DNA of 64,000 nucleotides from Echinicola strongylocentroti (lineage in GTDB: Bacteria > Bacteroidota > Bacteroidia > Cytophagales > Cyclobacteriaceae): positions 1,339,001 through 1,403,000 of the forward strand of contig NZ_CP030041.1 in NCBI RefSeq assembly GCF_003260975.1, written 5' to 3'. Below the pieces are notes generated by a model that worked only from the letters and a program-made list of their open reading frames with translations, ran no database searches and was not told where the DNA came from. The stretch's first letter is position 1, and each line of letters begins with the position of its first letter. The position numbers and the translations under genes were made by a program. Positions 8,110 to 16,820 of the stretch are shown here, piece by piece.

Positions 8110-8349
8110 ATGGCTAGACAAAGTATATCATTCACAAAGCCAAACGATGAATGGCTGAAAACTCAAGTAGATAAAAAAGAGTATTCAAGTAAGAGTGAAC
8201 TCGTAAACGACTTAATTAGACAAGCTCGAAAACAACAAGTTGAAATTAACTGGATTCGCGCTAAATTGGAGAAAGCCGAAAACAGCGGATTTACAAGCGA
8301 AAGTGAAAATGAAATTTTAGCTCAATCAAAGTCTTTGCTTAATGGCTAA
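8110..8349 (+). CDS. parD: ParD-like ribbon-helix-helix antitoxin
   Basis: A 79-residue protein with an N-terminal ribbon-helix-helix (SISFTKPNDEWLKTQV, YSSKSELVNDLIR) and a disordered C-terminal toxin-binding tail. It overlaps the ParE-like gene by 8 bp. Expected to neutralise the toxin and repress the operon. It is the first gene of its cassette, starting about 55 bp after the right core of repeat C2. Confidence 0.88.
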   Translation: MARQSISFTKPNDEWLKTQVDKKEYSSKSELVNDLIRQARKQQVEINWIRAKLEKAENSGFTSESENEILAQSKSLLNG

Positions 8350-8629
8350 ATATAGATTGAGCAATGAAGCGAAAAATAACCTGATACGGATTCATCATTA
8401 CGGTGTGAAAAAATTTGGAATGACTCAAGCGGACGAATACTTTGCATCATTTTTTAAATATTTCGAAATTATTGCCCAAAGACCCTTCTCATTTGAATCG
8501 GTTGACTATATAAAAAACGACTACAGACGTTGTGTCTGTGGAGTTGATAGCATTTATTTTAAAGTAAATGAGGAGATTGTCGAAATAATGGCAATTCTCG
8601 GAAGACAAGACTTGAATGAAAAACTATAG
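8342..8629 (+). CDS. parE: ParE/RelE-superfamily toxin
   Basis: A 95-residue type II toxin with the ParE fold pattern: YRLSNEAKNNLIRIHHYGVKKFGMTQADEY at the start and the strand pair YRRCVCGVDSIYFKVN...VEIMAILGRQD at the end. ParE members inhibit DNA gyrase; related RelE members cut mRNA, so the target is not certain. The stop codon abuts boundary repeat C3. Confidence 0.88.
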   Translation: MAKYRLSNEAKNNLIRIHHYGVKKFGMTQADEYFASFFKYFEIIAQRPFSFESVDYIKNDYRRCVCGVDSIYFKVNEEIVEIMAILGRQDLNEKL

Positions 8630-9032
8630 TAGGTAAAGGGGGATTTCACCCCTAAACCTCTCACAGAATCGTACATGAACCTCTCGATTCATACGGCCCT
8701 TATTATGCAGTCGGTTAATCGTCCATAAGTTAGACCAATTGGTATCCCATCTCCCAGTGATCAAACAGGTTTGGATGGTACTCTTTTCTTCTTAAGCGTG
8801 ACAGGGTAATTGTCGTTCCGAGAATCGGGCTCTAGGCTACTGCCCATCCGTCTTTTCTGTTGCCCTCTCTCATACCCGCCCAAAGCTCCTGCTTTGTCCT
8901 CATGGGCTCTCTCCCATTCGCCCCTTGGGTCGGTCAACTTTTTGACCTATATGCACCATTCAAGGCACACACAATGGCTAAAACGGCAATATGGACTATG
9001 CCCCCATACTGCGTTTAGCCAGGACGTTGGCA
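8628..9032 (+). repeat. Cassette-boundary repeat C3 with minus-strand group II intron 3' remnant
   Basis: The intron-derived part (8628-8780) is nearly identical to C1, but lacks the GTGCGCTAATCG lead. It has a spacer (about 8780-8900) related to 198-265. The left core GGCACACACAA lies at 8964-8974. The hairpin arms GGCTAAAACGGCAATATGG (8976-8994) and CCCATACTGCGTTTAGCC (9003-9020) pair along nearly their whole length with two bulged bases on one arm. The right core is AGGACGTTGGCA (9021-9032). Bulged bases on one arm are a hallmark of integron attC hairpins. A short open frame over it is not a gene. Confidence 0.62.
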
Positions 9033-9045
9033 TTTACTAAAAAAA

Positions 9046-9076
9046 TTGTACAATATGTATAATTTCCGTATCTTTG
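9046..9076 (+). promoter_or_regulatory. Promoter of the GNAT-like/HTH pair
   Basis: TTG at 9046-9048, 20 bp spacer, then TATCTTTG at 9069-9076, a full match to the Bacteroidota TAnnTTTG box. The start codon at 9096 follows after 19 bp. The promoter lies directly after the right core of repeat C3, so it travels with the cassette. Confidence 0.65.
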
Positions 9077-9095
9077 ACTTATAACAAAGAGTTGA

Positions 9096-9602
9096 ATGAA
9101 TGTAAAAATCCTAGAAACGGCAACCAAATCCGATATTAAATCCCAAATTTATTTGGTAAAAAAAAATAAGTCGAAATTACCTTCGATAAATGAAGGATGG
9201 AGATTTAATTTTAGTAAACACTCCAAAAGGAAAGATTGCGAGACTTACATTTTAACGACTGACAAAACACCTGAAATAATTGAGGGATGCTTGATAATAG
9301 ATACTAAAAGTCCTCATCAAGTTTATATGGCTTTTGTTGAGGTTGCACCGCATAACAGAGGTGATAAAAAAAGATACGAAAGAGTTGCAGGTTGTTTAAT
9401 AGCTTTTGCTTGTAGACAAAGCTTCATTAATGACAAAGAAGGTTATCTCGCTTTTGATGTCCTAGAAGAAAAAAAAGAGAATGAAACAAAACTAATGACG
9501 TTATATAGTAAAAAGTATAATGCTGTTAGATTCGACACATCTACAACAATGATTATTCTACCTGAAGGTAGTGAAAAACTCATTAATGAATTTTTAAATT
9601 GA
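9096..9602 (+). CDS. GNAT-like protein, possible acetyltransferase toxin
   Basis: A 168-residue protein. The pattern FVEVAPHNRG...YERVAGCLIAFACRQSF followed by GYLAFDV and LYSKKYNAVRF...TMIILPEG resembles the acetyl-CoA-binding core of the GNAT fold (strand 4, helix 3, and the tail LYxK-x-NA). The pyrophosphate loop is poorly conserved, so activity is uncertain. It is coupled to a following HTH gene (TTGA overlap), which suggests a toxin-antitoxin pair with the toxin first. Call based on pattern only. Confidence 0.5.
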   Translation: MNVKILETATKSDIKSQIYLVKKNKSKLPSINEGWRFNFSKHSKRKDCETYILTTDKTPEIIEGCLIIDTKSPHQVYMAFVEVAPHNRGDKKRYERVAGCLIAFACRQSFINDKEGYLAFDVLEEKKENETKLMTLYSKKYNAVRFDTSTTMIILPEGSEKLINEFLN

Positions 9603-9607
9603 AGGTT

Positions 9608-10072
9608 ATGAAAAATATAGAAATCTTACCTAAAGACATTTGGAACAATGACAAACTCAATAAAATAGATGAGTTTATTAAAGAGCATTCTGATAATCAG
9701 TCTAAAGAAAGAAAAATCAGGAATAAACTTCTTTCCATTCAATATAAACTAGAAGACTATATTGAAAGAGATGATATTAAAGAAAATGAGACTCTTGATA
9801 TTTTGGACTTTGTAAAATTGTACTTAAAGGTCTTTGACATTACCAAAAAAGATTTAGCCAAATATTTTGGAATGCGAGACAGTAACCTTCATAAATATTT
9901 AACCGGTCAAAGAAAACTGAACCCTGAAGTTGTGCTTAAAATCAGTTCCTTTTCTCGAACAAAACCTGAATATTGGTATAGAGTCCAAGTTAAAAACGAA
10001 ATAGTAAAATTAAAAAAAGAGGACCGAAAAGAATATGACAAATATGACTATGAAAAGTTATTGTCTATATAA
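9608..10072 (+). CDS. HTH protein, HigA-like candidate antitoxin
   Basis: About 154 residues from the ATG at 9608; a TTG at 9599 overlapping the upstream stop is an alternative start. The C-terminal half has an Xre-type HTH (ITKKDLAKYFGMRDSNLHKYLTGQRKLNPEVVLKIS) followed by TKPEYWYRVQVKNE, the HigA-like extension. The N-terminal half is charged and helical. Toxin-then-antitoxin order resembles higBA systems, here with a GNAT-like partner. Confidence 0.65.
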   Translation: MKNIEILPKDIWNNDKLNKIDEFIKEHSDNQSKERKIRNKLLSIQYKLEDYIERDDIKENETLDILDFVKLYLKVFDITKKDLAKYFGMRDSNLHKYLTGQRKLNPEVVLKISSFSRTKPEYWYRVQVKNEIVKLKKEDRKEYDKYDYEKLLSI

Positions 10073-10347
10073 AAAAACAAAATTCCAACAACTAAGTATT
10101 CGTGTAGCCGGAACGGCCAAACATGATTGCAGAATTGAACGAGTGGTGCTGGGAAAGGACATTTATGGAGAAAAGTGATAGTAGTGATCAGAATCGGACT
10201 CTGGGCTTGTCGAAACCTAAAAGTCCTGAGTAAATTGATTTCACCCCCCTATTGTGCCCTATTTCCCTAATGTGGTTATCAAATAAGGTAACTACTTTAT
10301 GTTACTCTTTTCCGAGGCCTTAGAATTCGGGATTAACCCTAGAACTT
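10073..10347. other. Junction between accessory DNA and the polysaccharide locus
   Basis: No gene. Near 10165-10205 it repeats the AAAGTGATAGTAGTGATCAG element seen at 198-265, next to GGGCTTGTCGAAACC, a REP-like scrap. No complete cassette core follows the last cassette gene, so the array end appears truncated here. Confidence 0.4.
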
Positions 10348-13300
10348 TTAACTCCCCTCACTACCTGCATTATTTTTCTTTTGGTTAAGGTAATCTGTGG
10401 GAGACATTCCAAACTGCTTTTTAAAGCATTTGGAAAAGTAAGATGCCGTATTAAACCCAGTTTGGTACATGATTTCCTTAACTGAAATATCACTCTTTTC
10501 CATAAGTTGTACCGCCCGCTTCAACCGGACCGTTCTAATAAATTCACTTGCGGACTGATCAGTAAGGGACTTCATTTTTAGATGGAGCTTAGACCTGCTC
10601 ATGCCCATTTCTTTCACAAACTCCTCCACGGTAAACTCTGGATTGTCCATATTGGCCTCCACCACCTCCATCGCTTGGGTCAAAAAGGAGTTGTCTGTGG
10701 AGTTTACGGTGATCTCAGAAGGCTGCAATAAAACCTCATTGGTAAATCGCTGGCGCATTGCCTCCCTGCTTTTCAGCAGGTTATTGACCCTAAGCAATAG
10801 CTTCTCCAGGTCAAAGGGTTTCGTAAGGTACATGTCTGCACCATGTTTGAGCCCCTCCAGTTCTCCCTCTTGTGTATTTTTTGCCGTTAACATTAATACG
10901 GGGATGTGACTGGTCTTCGTACTGGCCTTAAGGCGCTCGCACAACTCCACTCCATCCATGACAGGCATCATCACATCCGTAATGATCAGGTCAGGGTCTT
11001 CTTTTTCTGTAAGTGCCAGTCCTTGCTCTCCGTTGATGGCTTCTATTACCTCATACTGTCGATGAAACGCCTCACGGATAAGTCGTCTAATTTCTGCATT
11101 ATCATCCACCACAAGCACCTTCAACAGCTTCTGGTGCTTGGCTTTGGATTCTGGTACTGGGCTCTTTTCGGTAAAATCCTTCTCCAGATCCACGTCTATC
11201 CATCGCTCAGGCAAGAGATCAAAGCCCGTCTCCATATTCATCACCACATTATCGGCATCCTTGTACGCTTGTTTATGGAGGGGCAGGATAACTGTAAACG
11301 TTGTCCCCTTGCCTTCTTTGCTCTCAAAGGCTATCTTCCCTTGATGGATCTCCACCAGGCTTTTCGTATAGGACAGTCCAATGCCTGTACCCACATGCCT
11401 CCCCGATTTTTCATTGGCCTGAAAAAAACGTTCAAACACTTTTCCTATCCGATCACTGGGAATCCCCACTCCCGTATCCACGACTTGGATGCTTACTGCC
11501 TCTTCACCATCCCACTCTTTTGCGGTAAGTGGCGTTACCGACAAGGTCACTTTCCCGCCTTTTGGGGTGAATTTAAAGGCATTGGACAAAAGATTGTAGA
11601 GGATCTTTTCTACCTTATCTGTATCCAACAGACCGTGGATTTCGCCTTGCAGACGAACGTCAAACTCCACTTCCTTGCTCAAGCCAACAAGGTGGAATGG
11701 CTCTGCTAATTCTTGGACAAAATCACTCACATTTTGCTCAGAAAGGAATAATTTCATCTTATTCTGGTCAATCTTCCGAAAATCCATGAGCTGGTTGACC
11801 AACTTCAACAGCAACCGTGCATTTTTTTGCATCAGGGTGTACATCCTATCCCTTTCGGATTCGCTGAATTGCATACCAGACTTCATCAGCTGCTCCAAAG
11901 GCCCCAAAATCAACGTAAGGGGTGTCCTGAATTCATGGCTGATATTGGTAAAAAAACGAAGCTTCATTTGATGCAGTTCCTCGGTTTTTTCGCGGGTAAG
12001 GTGCTCCACCTCCAGCTGGTGCTTTTTGGTGATTCCTATTAGGGTATATTTTCTTACGCCGATCAGCACCAGCACTGCCACTGCCACATACAGCAAATAC
12101 GCCCACCAAGTAAGCCAAAACGGAGGAGCAATGACCACTTTGATAGCCGCTACCTCTTGTTCATTCCACAATCCATCATTATTGGCCGCCTGGACTTTCA
12201 TGGTGTACTCTCCATGACCAATGTTGGTATAGGAAGCAAATCTCCTCTCTGCAGAAGTCTCGGTCCACTTCGTGTCAAAACCTTCTAACTTATACCGGTA
12301 TTGATTTTCACTTGGCGCAGCATAGTGCAACGCCGCAAATTCGAAAGTGAAGTTGTTTTCCCAATATTTCAGATCGATCTGCTCACTTTCATAAATGGCC
12401 TGTGAAAGGACTACTCTACCATTAAATTCCTGCCCCAGCGGTACTGATTTATTGAAAATTTGAAAATCGGTGATGGCTACTTTGGGCTTATAAGGATTAT
12501 CTTTTATCTCGTGGGGATAAAAAGCATTGAACCCATTCACTCCACCAAAGAGCATTTCTCCATCATGTCTTTTATAGGCAGCCAGTTCACTGAACTCATT
12601 ACTCTGCAGCCCATCAGTCACATCGTAGGTTTTAAAACTCTCCTCAAAAGGATCAAACTTATTGAGCCCCTTATTGGTAGATATCCACAAAAAACCATCG
12701 TTGTCTTCCAAGATACCCTTGACGACGTTATTGGATAGGCCCTCTGTCTCTTTATACGACTTGAAGGACAACTCCCCGTTTCCATCCATCATGACCTTGT
12801 TTAACCCTCCTCCGAAAGTCCCAATGTACACTTGCCCCTCTAGGGTCTCGTACATATCCAAGATATAATCATAACTCAGGGATGTCGTATCACCGGGGAT
12901 ATTCCTATAGACTTCTATGTCAGGATGGGGCTGGTATAACTGATGTTGTCTGATCAGGTTCAGGCCTTTGCCCGTTCCGACCCACAAGTTGCCCAGCTTG
13001 TCCTGCATAAGACTTCGGATCATTTGGATGGACAGTCCATCACTTTCGGTAAACTGGTCTACTTGATAATCTCCACCCGGCCGTGGTGTCAGCCGATAAA
13101 GTCCCTGATGATAGGTGCCGACCCAGAGCACCCCGTTCTGATCACTGTGAAGATCAAAAACCGCCCCGTAAATCCCGTGCTTGGTCCCAAAATCCCAGTC
13201 CACTGTGGCTTTTCCATTTTGGTCAAAAATTACCCGTGACAAAGCTTGGTCCTCCGAACCTAGCCAAATGATCCGATTGTCGGACAGGACGGTCTCTTCA

Positions 13301-14507
13301 ATACTGAAGATGCTTTTAATATCATTGTCATAATGGGTAAATGACTGGTATTTTTCACCCTTATTATTGTCCCAATCCACGTTTAGCCCGCCACCCTGCG
13401 TGCCTATCCACACAGCGTTCTTAGAATCCTCAAAAATACTACGAATCTTATCATAACTGATACTGCCCTCCTTGATGTTTTTCCGGTAAACTCTAAAGGC
13501 CTTTTTCTCTAAATTGACTTTATTGACTCCTCCACCGTTGGTCCCTATCCACACGATGCCGGAATTGCCACGATAAATACACCTTACATTGTTCTTATTT
13601 AAACTCGCCGGATCCTCTACATGGACGGTAAATTCCTCCTTCTCCAGTAAAAATGGTGAGGTACTTTCCTCTTTCATCAATTGGATCCCTTGGCTGGATC
13701 CTCCCCAGACACTGCCTTTCCCATCCGAAGTCATTGACAGGAAATTTCCATGTACTGTAGGGTAAAATGTTCCGTCTACTAAAATATAAACGGTATTACC
13801 GGCATTGGCGAGCAACTGTCCTTTTGAGTTTTCTCCAAGAGAGCGGATATTCTGGTTAGAAAATCCAGGATGTTCCTTCACCGAATACTCCTTGCCATTG
13901 CGCACCATGTAAAACAAACCACTTGTAGTGCCAAACCAAATCTTGCCATCCCGCCCTCGTAGATGGCCTGAATTGGGTTTTTCGATGCTGTACCTACTAA
14001 GAACTTCTCAAAAACCGGAGATTTAAGAGGTGTGTTCCTGATGAGGTTGAGCCCATTTTGTGTCGCTATCCACACTTCTTCTTTGCTGGACACCACGACT
14101 TGGGTGATGAAGTTATTGGACAGCCCTTCTTTATTTCCAGGAGTATGGTAAAACCGTGTGAATTTTTCGGTACTGATATCCAGCAAGTTTAACCCTGCCC
14201 CTGTCGTCCCCACCCACAAATACCCCCTGGGATCTTCTTCAAGGGCAAATATCAGATTACTACTGATCGTGGAGCTATCGTTGGGATTGGATTGGAAAAC
14301 TTGAAAATTGTACCCATCGTATTTGTTCAGCCCATCATGGGTGCCAAACCACATAAACCCATTTTTATCTTGGGCAATGGCGTTGACATCGTTTTGGGAC
14401 AGGCCTTGCTCTGTGGTCAAGTGCTCGAAGGTAATATTATGGGTCTGTCCATATCCATTGCCCCAAATCAATATCAGGAATAAGAAAGGTATATTAAGCA
14501 GTTTCAT
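10348..14507 (-). pseudogene. Hybrid two-component system regulator (HTCS), frameshifted
   Basis: A one-protein sensor-regulator of about 1,390 residues when joined. The N-terminal 209-codon frame starts at 14507 with a signal peptide and the first propeller repeats (ITFEHLTTEQGLSQNDV, MWFGTHDGLNKYDG). A one-base indel near 13950-13958 (a G-rich run) moves the rest to another frame. The long part then shows more propeller repeats, a Y_Y_Y domain, a TM (about 601-620), HisKA (ISHEFRT, His about 660), HATPase (DTGVGIP, GTGIGL), a receiver (ITDVMMPVMDG) and an AraC HTH at the C-terminus. It should sense an oligosaccharide and switch on the locus. Restoring one base gives RDGKIWFGTT at the join. 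Confidence 0.85.
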
Positions 14508-14685
14508 TTTTCTTATTTTGGGCTAAATGTTATTTTTTCAGGTAATTACTAAAATGTAATCGACCTACAAAACCTAATTCTAGTGTTTTCTACACGTGTT
14601 TAATTAAGCAATTTAACAGTAATTATCATTCCATCATGAGCAAAGTCGGCTTATTGTCGAAGTATTGCCTATTTTTTATCCTGTA

Positions 14686-16809
14686 TCACGGTTCCTTAAG
14701 CTGACGAACCGCCAGCTCTAGCTGGTCCACCGGTAGCTTGCAGGTCTTGTTTCTACATACATATATCATGGTTTTCCCTGTGACCTTTTTATGCTTCAGC
14801 AAAGGCAAATTCTCCTCTTCACCTCCTATGAACAAGGTATTGGGGTAATATCTTCGCTGTAATTTCACCGCCCAGGCTTGGGCTTTATCTCCAAGTAAGG
14901 CCACTTCGGTGATGTCTTCTGAATGGAGAGCCATCAATTGCCACCAAGAAGCTTTTTGGATGATATTTCCCATACCTGTTGATGTCACTTTGTCAAGCAT
15001 TGCCTTGGACCGATCAATGTATTTGGAGTTGCCAAATAAGGTCCCGACCAAAAATAAATTTCTGGCCATCAATGAATTAGAGGAAGTCATATCTCCATCC
15101 AGCACAGGCACTTCACTCATGTACAAGGTACTGTCATTACTCTCAGAGTACGTAAATAAGGGCGATCCGGGGTCATCAAAATGCGCTAAAACATACTTGG
15201 TGGTTGCTAAGGCCATGTCCAGCCATTTCTTATCCAAACTGGCTTGGTAAAGTTGGATCAATGCGGCTATCCAGTTGGCATAATCATCCAAAAAGGCCTT
15301 TCCATGGGCTGCATCCTGTTCCGATGCGAGCCTTTGGAGGCCATCATCCTGTTGCTGGAGCTTTTTGTGAACCGTATTGGCCAGTGAAACCGCCTCGGTA
15401 TAGGCTTCTTCGACGTCAAAGGCCAGGGACATTTCTACCAAGCCCTGTACCAATAGCGCATTCCAACTGGCAATTTGCTTCGTATCTACATCCGGCAGCT
15501 TTCTTTCCTTTCTTCTTTGGTGAAGCCTTAACAAATTGCTCTTGATAATTTTTCCGACCTTATTTTCTGGTAGACTATACATTTCCGAGAGCTCTTGATC
15601 GGTATATTGACGATAAAGGACATTCTTGCCATCTTGCCAATTGCCGTCTCTGGTAATGTCAAAAGCACTAAAGAACAGCTCCCTGTCCTCACCACTCATG
15701 AGCGCTGTCAGCTCCTCCCATGTCCACGTATAATACAATCCTTCTGTCTGCCCGGAAACAGCACTCAGAGAACAATGGTATAATCCATTTGCCCCCTTCA
15801 TTTCTTCCCTTAACCAATCGAAGGTCGCAAGGGCCCTATCCCTCAACAGCGGCTGCTGTGTAATCTTATAGGTTTTAGAAAGAAGTCCGAGCAGTTGGGC
15901 ATTATCGTAGAGCATTTTTTCGAAGTGTGGGATATGCCACTGCGCATCAGTAGAATACCGGGAGAAGCCACCTCCTACATGGTCATAGAGCCCTCCGGTA
16001 GACATCTGGAAGAGGGTCTTTTCCACCATTTTCTGGGCATTTGGATTGGATGTAAGCGCTGCGTAATCCAATACAGCACCCCAAAGCGCTACCCGCGGAA
16101 ACTTCTGCTGTTCCAAAACACCCCCAAATTGACCATCAAACTGCTGCTCTAAAATAGGATATACCGATGCATATCCTAACATAGCGGAGGACTCTCCTGT
16201 ATGCTCCTTGGCTTCATTGGTCAATTGAAAGTCATTGGGATCGATGATTTTTTCCACGATATTTTGCGCTTGTCTTCTCAGCGCTTCTGGCTGTTCCCTG
16301 TACAGGTCACTGGCCTTTTTTAACAATACCAACCAGCGGTCTTTCGGCATGTAAGTGGCCGCCACCAAGGGCCTGCCATCAGGTAAGGCGATGATATTAA
16401 GTGGCCAGCCAGTGGATCCGTTCAGGAGAACGGCAGCTTTGGAGTACACTTGGTCGATATCGGGCCTTTCTTCCCTATCTACTTTTACGGAAACAAAATC
16501 CCTGTTCATCTCCTTGGCCACAAGCGTATCCATAAAGGTCTCTTGCTCCATAACATGACACCAGTGACAAGAAGCATATCCAATGCTTATCACCAATAGT
16601 TTATTGGAGGATGTCGCCTTTTCCAACACCTCATCAGACCATTCATTCCACCGAATCGGGTTATCACTATGTTGTTGCAGATAAGGACTCAATGCATCAG
16701 CCAGGTCATTCTTGTGACCCTCTTTTTGATTTTTGGAAGTACATGCCATCACCAACAGTGACACCATCAACGCCAAGCAAACCCCGAAACTACCCACTTT
16801 CTCCTTCAT
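14686..16809 (-). CDS. DUF255 thioredoxin/(alpha/alpha)6-barrel lipoprotein (YyaL/SPATA20 type)
   Basis: A 707-residue protein with a lipoprotein signal (LLVMACTSK). Residues about 38-190 form the DUF255 thioredoxin-like domain with CHWC at 81-84 and NGSTGWPLN. The remainder looks like the (alpha/alpha)6-barrel seen in N-acylglucosamine 2-epimerase-like proteins (GLYDHVGGGFSRYSTDAQWHIPHFEKMLYDNA). The function of this family is not established. It is 11 bp from the next gene upstream in the same direction, so co-transcribed with the FG-GAP protein. Its place between the regulator and SusD suggests a link to carbohydrate handling, but this is inference. Confidence 0.85.
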   Translation of the reverse strand: MKEKVGSFGVCLALMVSLLVMACTSKNQKEGHKNDLADALSPYLQQHSDNPIRWNEWSDEVLEKATSSNKLLVISIGYASCHWCHVMEQETFMDTLVAKEMNRDFVSVKVDREERPDIDQVYSKAAVLLNGSTGWPLNIIALPDGRPLVAATYMPKDRWLVLLKKASDLYREQPEALRRQAQNIVEKIIDPNDFQLTNEAKEHTGESSAMLGYASVYPILEQQFDGQFGGVLEQQKFPRVALWGAVLDYAALTSNPNAQKMVEKTLFQMSTGGLYDHVGGGFSRYSTDAQWHIPHFEKMLYDNAQLLGLLSKTYKITQQPLLRDRALATFDWLREEMKGANGLYHCSLSAVSGQTEGLYYTWTWEELTALMSGEDRELFFSAFDITRDGNWQDGKNVLYRQYTDQELSEMYSLPENKVGKIIKSNLLRLHQRRKERKLPDVDTKQIASWNALLVQGLVEMSLAFDVEEAYTEAVSLANTVHKKLQQQDDGLQRLASEQDAAHGKAFLDDYANWIAALIQLYQASLDKKWLDMALATTKYVLAHFDDPGSPLFTYSESNDSTLYMSEVPVLDGDMTSSNSLMARNLFLVGTLFGNSKYIDRSKAMLDKVTSTGMGNIIQKASWWQLMALHSEDITEVALLGDKAQAWAVKLQRRYYPNTLFIGGEEENLPLLKHKKVTGKTMIYVCRNKTCKLPVDQLELAVRQLKEP

Positions 16810-16820
16810 CCTGTTGCGCT

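Noticed and set aside
445-9032. Classical integron attC sites
   Set aside because: The cores (GTTGTGT, GTTGGCA, GTTAGCG) do not meet the GTTRRRY rule fully and no integrase is seen; called attC-like only.
8810-9040. 76-codon open frame in repeat C3
   Set aside because: Lies on intron-derived and hairpin sequence that is non-coding in C1 and C2.
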